Origin: Candidatus Peregrinibacteria bacterium CG10_big_fil_rev_8_21_14_0_10_55_24
GTDB taxonomy: Bacteria > Patescibacteriota > Gracilibacteria > Peribacterales > Peribacteraceae
NCBI GenBank assembly: GCA_002772745.1
Contig: PFDV01000005.1
Span: 135,609 to 199,608, forward strand
Direction of reading: 5' to 3'
Length of the DNA stretch: 64,000 bases
Below are positions 58,251 through 64,000 of this stretch, one piece after another. How positions within the stretch are numbered: the first letter of the stretch is position 1; every line of letters starts with the position of its first letter. The notes beneath the pieces were generated by a model. That model had not been told where the DNA came from and made no database searches. It saw only the letters and a list, made by a program, of their open reading frames with translations. Both the position numbers and the translations under genes were made by a program.

Positions 58251-58544
58251 ATGGTCAACAAAGCTCTTCCTTCCTCCGAAGACCGCCTAGTGCGTTCACT
58301 CGACCGGCTCAACACCTCCGTCACCGCACTCATCGAGCTCCAGACGGAGCAATCGAAGACGAGCAGGAGGCTGGGATTCTTCTTCCTGCGCGGCGTGTTC
58401 TACGGTTTGGGCATCTTGGTTGCCATCGCCATCATCATTCCCATTGTTATCCAAATCCTCCACTCGGTGCAGTGGGTCCCCCTACTCGGAGATTTCCTCA
58501 TTGAGGTCATCGAGCGCATGGAGCAGGCGAGTCAGGTACGGTGA
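58251..58544 (+). CDS. DUF5665-like membrane protein
   Basis: 97 residues. An N-terminal coiled-coil-like helix (DRLVRSLDRLNTSVTALIELQ), then FLRGVFYGLGILVAIAIIIPIVI as membrane segment and WVPLLGDFLIEVIE, a pattern like DUF5665 proteins. Function unknown. Confidence 0.65.
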   Translation: MVNKALPSSEDRLVRSLDRLNTSVTALIELQTEQSKTSRRLGFFFLRGVFYGLGILVAIAIIIPIVIQILHSVQWVPLLGDFLIEVIERMEQASQVR

Positions 58545-58580
58545 TACGGCGCCGCTTTGCGCGTACGGGGAGAAACCGCT

Positions 58581-59069
58581 TTAAATCACCTGTTGCTTAT
58601 CGATGAAGACGCGGATGAACAGGCGTTGCACCATTTCGATTGAGGTCTCGATGATCGATGCCAGGAGCGCGTTGAGTCTGCGGATGCGCGCGTAGAGCAT
58701 GTTCTGATGGTAGGCGGCTCCCGGTTTTGCGATGCGCCGCGCTGAACGTTGAATCTCCTTCTGCAAGGTACGGACCTCCTTTTCAATGTGCTTCTTGAGT
58801 TCCTGGCGCATCACTGTGGGCGCAGGCAAATTTGCAATCGCCTGATCGCGCTGCGAAGTGCCCGTAGCGCCTCCCTGTTGTACCGCTCTTCCGCCGGCAC
58901 CTCCCATATCTCCCGAGCGATCTTCACCCAGTCGCTCCGAGATGCTGTTGAGCGTATCGATCATCTCCAAAAGGCCTTCCAATTTCTTGGGCTGCTCTAC
59001 GACCAGCGCGTTGTGTTGCTCGAGGGGGGATGTGATGCCGCCCTGTTCCGGAGCTGTGTTTTGCGCCAT
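58581..59069 (-). CDS. Hypothetical helical protein
   Basis: 162 residues from ATG 59069. A Gly/Gln-rich, disordered-looking N-terminal half with a KKLEGLLEMIDTLNSISERLG helix is followed by a C-terminal helical hairpin (EKEVRTLQKEIQRSARRI; NMLYARIRRLNALLASIIETS). No family recognised; convergent with the DUF5665-like gene and divergent from the HIT gene. Confidence 0.65.
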   Translation of the reverse strand: MAQNTAPEQGGITSPLEQHNALVVEQPKKLEGLLEMIDTLNSISERLGEDRSGDMGGAGGRAVQQGGATGTSQRDQAIANLPAPTVMRQELKKHIEKEVRTLQKEIQRSARRIAKPGAAYHQNMLYARIRRLNALLASIIETSIEMVQRLFIRVFIDKQQVI

Positions 59070-59164
59070 GATGGTACTATTTTCTCTCTTTTTAGCCAAA
59101 AAGTCAATTTCCTCTCCCTTGCGTTTTCCATGGTATGCTCCGGAATGCTTTTCCTCCCCATTCC

Positions 59165-59521
59165 ATGGTTGGTACAACTATCTTCCACAAGATCGTTCGT
59201 CGAGAGATTCCTGCGGATATTGTCTTTGAGGATGACGATATCATGGTTTTTAAGGATATCCATCCCAAGGCACCTCTCCATCTGCTCTTCATTGCCAAGC
59301 GTGATGAAGACTTCGTTCCTTCCATTGACGATCTCACCGAGAAGACGGCGCACGTTCCGGGGCTCCTCATCCGCAAGGCGCAACAATTCGCCAGGGAGCA
59401 TGGCATCAAGGGATACCAACTCCGCTTCCACGTGGGCAAAGACGGAGGGCAAGAGGTGTTCTACTTGCACCTACACTTTCTGAGCAATCAGAAGCTCGAG
59501 CAACAGCAAAGTGAGCGTTGA
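59165..59521 (+). CDS. HIT-family nucleotide-binding protein (altered triad)
   Basis: 118 residues. HINT-like core: TIFHKIVRREIPADIVFEDDDIMVFKDIHPKAPLHLLFI and the terminal VFYLHLHFLS. The first His of the HxHxH triad is Tyr here; the middle (nucleophile) and last His remain. Family members hydrolyse nucleoside phosphoramidates; activity may be reduced or changed. ATG 59165 matches the usual start. Confidence 0.9.
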   Translation: MVGTTIFHKIVRREIPADIVFEDDDIMVFKDIHPKAPLHLLFIAKRDEDFVPSIDDLTEKTAHVPGLLIRKAQQFAREHGIKGYQLRFHVGKDGGQEVFYLHLHFLSNQKLEQQQSER

Positions 59522-59522
59522 A

Positions 59523-60929
59523 TTACGCGCTGAATCCCGCCTCCTTCGCAGCATCGGCTGAGGGGAAGTACACCCGATTCTCCTCCTTGATTTTCTTGCC
59601 CTGCGCGGAGTCCACGGGGTAGTACTTCTTGCCGGTCTTGGATGCGATAAATTGCGCCGCTCCTGCCGGAAGTTCTTCGGTGGCAATGAGCTGTTGCTGC
59701 TTGGGGGCTTTCACTTCCGCGTCGCTTTTCGTCGGTTGCTCCATAATCCTCTTCGCAATTTCTGCCTGGGCTTTTTCCGCTTCTTCCTGCTCCTGGCGCA
59801 GCCGTTCGAGTGTTGCCTTGTCGATGGGCTTGAGCGCTTTGATGGACAGGCCGATACGTCGTTCATCCACGTCGATATTGATCACCTGGGCATCGATTTT
59901 CTGTCCGATGGTGAGCACCTGCGCGGGATCCGTCACTTTGTGGTGCGCGAGTTCTGTCAGGTGCACAAGACCGTTGATGTCCTTTTCGAGCTTGATAAAA
60001 GCTCCATAGTCCGCAAAGCGTACCACCGTTCCGGCAACTTTTTTCCCCACGGGGTAGCGTTCGGCGATCTCCTCCCACGGATCCTTGGTGAGTTGTTTGA
60101 TGGAGAGCGAGAGCTTGTCGCCCTCGATGCCGATGACTTTCACTGTCACGCGGTCGCCGACCTCCGCGAATTCCGCCGGGTTCTTTACATGACCCCAGGC
60201 GATTTCCGAGATGTGGACCAGTCCTTCCAGGCCGTCGAATGCGACGAACAAACCGAACTTCACCACGCCTGTGACTACGCCGTCCTTCACATCACTACTC
60301 TTGAGCTTCTCCAGAGCCTTGGAGCGTTCCTCTGCCATGGCCTCGCGCTCTGAAACCACAATCTTGCCGGCTTCCTCATCCATCGTGATGATCTTCACCA
60401 CAAATTTATGTCCGATGAACTTACCCAGTCGGTTGATGATTTCACCGGGGTCCGCGTTGTTCACGCGCGGGTAGTGCATGGGAGCCAATTGGCTCACTGG
60501 CAGGAAGGTGCGAATACCGTCGATGTTCGCAAGCAGGCCACCTTTGTTCGCTTCCTGGGGGATGAACTCCATCGATTCATCCTTCGTCACAAGATCGTGG
60601 AAGCGGTCCCAGGCCTTCTGCTGGCTGGCCATGCGTAAGCTCAGGACAATCAGGCCGTCGTTGTTCTCCTCTTCCAGGACCATCGCAGAGACGCTGTTCC
60701 CCAATGTGAGGCTCTTGAACGTACTGAAGGAATCCCTGAGTTCCCGACCGCTCACAATCCCTGTCATTCCGCCCTGGAGGTCTACAAGCAACTTGTTCTT
60801 TCCACGGAATACCACGGAGCCTTCCACCAGCTCACCCGGACGTACGCGGACAATGGGGGGAGCTGCCTTGAGGAGTTCCTCCATGAGGATATTCGGCTTC
60901 GGATTCTTGCGCGTCGTTGTGCGTGCCAT
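59523..60929 (-). CDS. rpsA: S1-domain RNA-binding protein (ribosomal S1-like) with C-terminal ribbon
   Basis: 468 residues from ATG 60929. Four S1 domains in series (about 35-100, 115-190, 205-275, 290-360; e.g. GVVTGVVKFGLFVAFDGLEGLVHISEIAWG and GTVVRFADYGAFIKLEKDINGLVHLTEL), a Gln/Glu/Ala linker, and a ~45-residue C-terminal unit (FIASKTGKKYYPVDSAQGKKIKEENRVYF) of the type seen in Ada-like or endonuclease-associated motifs. It is shorter than six-domain S1 and probably acts in mRNA delivery to ribosomes. The C-terminal unit lacks Cys ligands. Confidence 0.88.
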   Translation of the reverse strand: MARTTTRKNPKPNILMEELLKAAPPIVRVRPGELVEGSVVFRGKNKLLVDLQGGMTGIVSGRELRDSFSTFKSLTLGNSVSAMVLEEENNDGLIVLSLRMASQQKAWDRFHDLVTKDESMEFIPQEANKGGLLANIDGIRTFLPVSQLAPMHYPRVNNADPGEIINRLGKFIGHKFVVKIITMDEEAGKIVVSEREAMAEERSKALEKLKSSDVKDGVVTGVVKFGLFVAFDGLEGLVHISEIAWGHVKNPAEFAEVGDRVTVKVIGIEGDKLSLSIKQLTKDPWEEIAERYPVGKKVAGTVVRFADYGAFIKLEKDINGLVHLTELAHHKVTDPAQVLTIGQKIDAQVINIDVDERRIGLSIKALKPIDKATLERLRQEQEEAEKAQAEIAKRIMEQPTKSDAEVKAPKQQQLIATEELPAGAAQFIASKTGKKYYPVDSAQGKKIKEENRVYFPSADAAKEAGFSA

Positions 60930-61168
60930 AACGAAGAGAAGGTGCAAGTGGGAAGAGTAAGGGGAGTGAACGGCGTCCTTGCACGAGCAACGCCGCATTC
61001 CGCAGGAGAGAGTGCAGGTTTCTCACTGGAGTGTCAAACGCTTTCTCGAATGATTCGGGTTCGAATATGTGCAGGACAACCAAGCCTGGTTGGCATTGTC
61101 CCAGTGATGCCGAACCCCAACCCGAACTCCAACCCTCTTCGTTCTGAGGACAACCGCCTCTGGTTTCT
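60930..61168. other. Gene-free stretch with an imperfect hairpin and a GGGTTN-type repeat
   Basis: 239 bases between rpsA and the TraC-like gene. It holds an interrupted inverted repeat (GGACAACCAA near 61072-61081 against TTGGCATTGTCC near 61090-61101) and, at 61111-61135, the C-rich form of the period-6 repeat (GAACCCCAACCCGAACTCC). A plus-strand ORF here looks spurious. Confidence 0.55.
61111..61135. repeat. Period-6 repeat, C-rich orientation
   Basis: CGAACCCCAACCCGAACTCCAACCC-type run, the complement of the GGGTTN units found at 34861, 40184 and 41899. Confidence 0.65.
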
Positions 61169-62065
61169 CTACAGCGTCAGCTCTTCCGTATTGAGCGCCC
61201 CCTTCAACTTCTGTTCCTGACTGGTTCGCGGGTTATAGAGCGAGTAGTAGAGCTCGATGAGCTCATTGGTCTTCAGGCGGCGAGAAATGAGTCCCACGTT
61301 GTGGAGTCCTGACTCCACCAGGTTCACGCGGTCACGCAACAGAATGCTGCGCTGTTGGAATGCGCGATTCCTCTGCGCCACTTTGAATGCGCTATCGTCG
61401 ATTTTCATCCAGCTCAAGAATTGCGACAAAGTGCTCTGCTTTGGCGGGTTGTCATCTTGGGGGACGACGACGTAGAAGCGCTTCTGCATGATGTCCGCGA
61501 CATCCACCAGTTTTTCGATGAATGCGGCGTACATCAGTGCCTGATCGCGCAGGAGCGGTTTCTGTTCCAGGGCGGCGGCACGCTGACGGATTTGCAGGAT
61601 GTAGGGCTCGATGTTCACCTTGGTGGACGTGATGACGATTTGCACCGGGAAGGTGAGCGTATTCACAAAGTTCTCATATCCGGCGATGATGCCTTCCTGT
61701 TCCGTCTCGCTCTTCAGGTTGAAGTTGAGGGGATCCACCAGCAGGACCGAGCGCAGTCCGCCGTTCTTCAGGATCACCGTGTCGTTGCGAATTTCCGAGA
61801 TCGGGATGTAGCGTTGAACGGAAACTTTCTTTGGACGCTTACGCTGACGGACCGTATCTTGCAGCTTTTCGATGAATGTCTTCTTCTTCCCCTCCTCTGC
61901 ATCCAGAGCATCTTCAAGAGCAGTATCTTGTTTTGCTTCCTCTGGAGCATCCGCGCTCTCCAGATCCTCCATCGCGTCCTCGTCATGCGTAGCCTCCTCC
62001 GGCTTTGGCTCTGTAGCGGCGAGCGGAGCGTTCTCTGCCTGTGGTTGCGGCGTTGTGTCAGCCAT
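61169..62065 (-). CDS. TraC/VirB4 N-terminal-like protein
   Basis: 298 residues. An acidic, Ala/Glu-rich N-terminal ~60 residues leads to a domain resembling the N-terminal part of TraC/VirB4 ATPases: VQRYIPISEIRNDTVILKNGGLRSVLLVDPLNFNLKSETEQEGIIAGYENFVNTLTFPVQIV. There is no Walker A motif, so the ATPase part must be separate or lost. It starts 3 bases after the PrgI-like gene. Together they suggest part of a type IV secretion or pilus-related membrane machine. Confidence 0.75.
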   Translation of the reverse strand: MADTTPQPQAENAPLAATEPKPEEATHDEDAMEDLESADAPEEAKQDTALEDALDAEEGKKKTFIEKLQDTVRQRKRPKKVSVQRYIPISEIRNDTVILKNGGLRSVLLVDPLNFNLKSETEQEGIIAGYENFVNTLTFPVQIVITSTKVNIEPYILQIRQRAAALEQKPLLRDQALMYAAFIEKLVDVADIMQKRFYVVVPQDDNPPKQSTLSQFLSWMKIDDSAFKVAQRNRAFQQRSILLRDRVNLVESGLHNVGLISRRLKTNELIELYYSLYNPRTSQEQKLKGALNTEELTL

Positions 62066-62068
62066 GGA

Positions 62069-62707
62069 TCATGCAGGGTGGGGAGGGGAGAGATCCCGCA
62101 TAGGGGATGAAGGTTGGGTTTTTGCCGGCTCGTTTCGCTGAGTGATACCGTCCAGAGGCGTGTTGGTTGCAGTGGTATCGACGGAAACACGACTGGGATC
62201 AACGGGCTTGGGAGGCCCATTGAATTCGGGGGTGTCCGGGCGCACGTTGGGGTTTGGACTGACGTCCGGATCGTACTTATGTGCGCTTTCATCAAGGAGT
62301 GAACTCAGCTGTTGGAGTTTATCCTTGCCGACAGGCTCGGTGGATTCCTGCTCATTGGTGCTCTGTTGTGTCTGGAAGTATGAACGTACATTGATGCGGA
62401 TTCCGGCACGCGGCTGCCAGACGCGCATGGAAGGTTTCTCTGTTCGCTCCACTATCAGGAGGAGGATTCTCAAGAGACTCAAGTTCTGCACCTTTACAAA
62501 AGCGAATGCCGCTGCAATGACGAAGGGGATCCAGGCCACCAGCAGATGGAAGGTCGATATGAGCCCGGATTGCTTCATGATGTTCCAGATGACAAAGCTG
62601 ATGCCGCCACCGATGAGGCAAATGATGACCTGCCTGAGCGTGATCGGCCCGATCAGGCGGTCTTCGATCTGCACGTTCTGTGGTACCTTGACGGGTTCCA
62701 GGGCCAT
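62069..62707 (-). CDS. PrgI-family membrane protein
   Basis: 212 residues from ATG 62707. The N-terminal part (VPQNVQIEDRLIGPITLRQVIICLIGGGISFVIW) is the PrgI-type opening with two membrane helices, followed by a long Pro/Ser/Asn/Thr-rich tail that includes SPNPNVRPDTPEF, encoded in part by a GGGTTT-like repeat. PrgI proteins accompany VirB4-like ATPases in Gram-positive T4SS and in CPR genomes. Confidence 0.8.
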   Translation of the reverse strand: MALEPVKVPQNVQIEDRLIGPITLRQVIICLIGGGISFVIWNIMKQSGLISTFHLLVAWIPFVIAAAFAFVKVQNLSLLRILLLIVERTEKPSMRVWQPRAGIRINVRSYFQTQQSTNEQESTEPVGKDKLQQLSSLLDESAHKYDPDVSPNPNVRPDTPEFNGPPKPVDPSRVSVDTTATNTPLDGITQRNEPAKTQPSSPMRDLSPPHPA

Positions 62708-62839
62708 GGAAAGCGGAGAAATCCCATTATTGTAGCACAGAATGTGGCTTGTTCCAAGTGCGCAGGATGCGCAAAGCCAAAGCAATCAACACGCACAGAA
62801 CGTTCAACAATGGTTCCTTTCCAGGCTCTTTTCCCATGG

Positions 62840-64000
62840 TCAGGTTGTGACGGACTGCGTCACTCTGTGACGCGGAGGAATCGCTTTCTGCTGCGCTTCC
62901 CCTGGCAGGAACTCCAGTTGATCCTCCCCCTTGCGTACCACGTGGATTGTGTCGCCTTCGTTGAAGATGCCCTTGAGGATATGCTCCGCAATTTCGTCCT
63001 CCACCATTTCCTGAATCACTCTGCGCACGGGGCGGGCGCCGTACTCCGGGTCGAAGCCCTTCTTAGCAAGCAGACTCAGGGCTTTGGGCTCCATATCCAA
63101 GCTGAAGCCTTGCTTCTTGAGGCGCTCTTCAAGCATGTCGAGGTGTAAGCGCACGATCTTGCGGATACTCTCCTGCCCCAAGGCATTGAAGACAATGATG
63201 TTATCGACGCGGTTGAGGAACTCTGGGCGCAGTGCATTCTTGAGTTCACTGAGCACCTCTGCACACTTCTCCTCATAGTCGTGCTCCTCCTTCTGGGCTT
63301 CGCTCTCCACGCGGAAGCCGATCTTGGCTGCCTGTTTGGTCAGCTTCTCCGCTCCAATATTACTGGTCATGATGATGATCGTATTCGTGAAATCCACTTT
63401 CTTCCCCTGTCCATCCGTCAGTGTTCCGTCCTCGAGGATTTGTAGGAGAATGTTGAAGAATTCGGGGTGAGCCTTTTCCACCTCGTCGAAGAGAACGACG
63501 GAATAGGGCTTTCTGCGTACGGCTTCGGTGAGTTGACCGCCTTCCTCATACCCCACGTATCCGGCAGTCGTTCCCGTCAAGCGCGAGACGTTGTGTCGTT
63601 CCATGAATTCGGACATGTCAATCTTAATGAGAGAATCCTCTTTGCCGAAGACCTCTGCCGCAATGGTACGGACAAGTTCGGTCTTCCCGACGCCTGTGGG
63701 TCCCAGGAAGAGGAACGATCCGATTGGACGGCGAGCGTCGCTCAAGCCCACGCGACTACGACGGATGGCTCGTGCGACTTTCTTAATCGCCTCGTCCTGT
63801 CCCACGACGCGCTTCCTGAGTACGCCTTCCAGGTTCTGCAATCGTTTGCGTTCGGAACGCAGGAGTTTGGTTACGGGGACGCCCGTCATACGAGCGATCA
63901 CTTGAGCTATGTCATCGTCGTTGATTTGCAGTGGCGTGCGACGGTCTCCGTCCTGCGCGCTCTTGAGGGTCTGGAGCTGATCCTGCAGTTCTTCCTGCTG
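62840..64000 (-). CDS. ClpC/ClpA-like ATPase, C-terminal part (5' end outside window)
   Basis: The frame is open to the window edge (387 residues visible). It covers the end of the middle domain (QINDDDIAQVIARMTGVPVTKL), NBD2 with [34 protein letters not shown] and sensor-2 GARPVRRVIQ, then a short tail (QSVTT). It lies minus-strand, separately from the ClpB gene at 41923. A linker between NBDs cannot be judged, so ClpC versus ClpA/ClpE is open; ClpC is likeliest. Confidence 0.9.
   Translation of the reverse strand, partial: QQEELQDQLQTLKSAQDGDRRTPLQINDDDIAQVIARMTGVPVTKLLRSERKRLQNLEGVLRKRVVGQDEAIKKVARAIRRSRVGLSDARRPIGSFLFLGPTGVGKTELVRTIAAEVFGKEDSLIKIDMSEFMERHNVSRLTGTTAGYVGYEEGGQLTEAVRRKPYSVVLFDEVEKAHPEFFNILLQILEDGTLTDGQGKKVDFTNTIIIMTSNIGAEKLTKQAAKIGFRVESEAQKEEHDYEEKCAEVLSELKNALRPEFLNRVDNIIVFNALGQESIRKIVRLHLDMLEERLKKQGFSLDMEPKALSLLAKKGFDPEYGARPVRRVIQEMVEDEIAEHILKGIFNEGDTIHVVRKGEDQLEFLPGEAQQKAIPPRHRVTQSVTT

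Noticed and set aside
60942-61220. 92-codon plus-strand ORF between rpsA and the TraC-like gene.
   Set aside because: It runs through an inverted repeat and the period-6 repeat and into the TraC-like gene antisense; no family features.
1-64000. Alternative genetic code with TGA as Gly or Trp.
   Set aside because: TGA ends many well-defined genes at family-consistent lengths, and tryptophans in conserved motifs use TGG.

Overview
The window reads as a chromosomal segment of a small-genome uncultured bacterium, most likely of the Candidate Phyla Radiation and possibly the Peregrinibacteria/Peribacteria side of it. The evidence is a tandem family of very Cys-rich proteins of a type I associate with such genomes, a PrgI/TraC-like pair, an S1 protein with a C-terminal ribbon, a complete-looking mevalonate operon with archaeal-type enzymes, and few recognisable Shine-Dalgarno sites. 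TGA is used as an ordinary stop, so the TGA-to-Gly code of Gracilibacteria/Absconditabacteria does not apply. The lineage is an inference.

Layout. 1-8.8 kb: five tandem paralogues of a Cys-rich protein with nearly invariant ends and a variable Cys-dense middle, separated by heptamer-based inverted repeats. 8.8-13.1 kb: an exported thioredoxin-fold lipoprotein, a DM13 lipoprotein, unknowns and dCTP deaminase. 13.2-15.2 kb: tRNA-Val(CAC) beside a tRNA fragment and an accessory pair (DUF4256, LysE-type exporter). 15.9-21.9 kb: a copper/silver-type unit of CsoR-like repressor, His/Met-rich exported proteins, a membrane fusion adaptor and a CusA-like RND pump. 21.9-25 kb: RluA-type pseudouridine synthase, TrpRS, Maf. 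25-32.7 kb (minus): glycosyltransferase 4, GH57, GH15, an exported protein, a YgjP-like peptidase and an IMPase, probably one transcript for alpha-glucan turnover plus housekeeping genes. 32.8-40.6 kb (minus): idi, uppS, mevalonate kinase, diphosphomevalonate decarboxylase, a small HicB-like ORF, HMG-CoA reductase, archaeal-type HMG-CoA synthase, thiolase, and a fusion of a DUF35-like OB fold with a guanylate-kinase-like domain. This takes acetyl-CoA to isoprenoid lipid carrier, with phosphomevalonate kinase not seen.

40.6-52.2 kb: MscS, a candidate structured RNA or small palindromic element, ClpB behind a perfect CIRCE operator, a RelA/SpoT homologue, a large secreted Cys-repeat protein, a methyltransferase, a HisB-N-like phosphatase, MscL and a GGDEF protein. 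52.2-57.6 kb: an A+T-richer array of accessory genes on one strand (unknown, unknown, HD-domain, streptomycin-kinase-like, P-loop kinase) leading away from tRNA-Gly(TCC). The junctions carry a ~60-bp repeat whose end copies the 3' end of that tRNA; a second, broken tRNA-Gly copy lies just beyond. This looks like a tRNA-anchored gene-cassette array and is the most unusual part of the window. 57.6-64 kb: YidD, small membrane proteins, a HIT protein, an S1-domain protein, the TraC/PrgI-like pair and the C-terminal part of a ClpC-like ATPase cut by the window end.

A genome-wide trait also shows. Many gene junctions carry short tandem repeats of period 6, 7 or 8, often folding into hairpins and sometimes read through as coding sequence.
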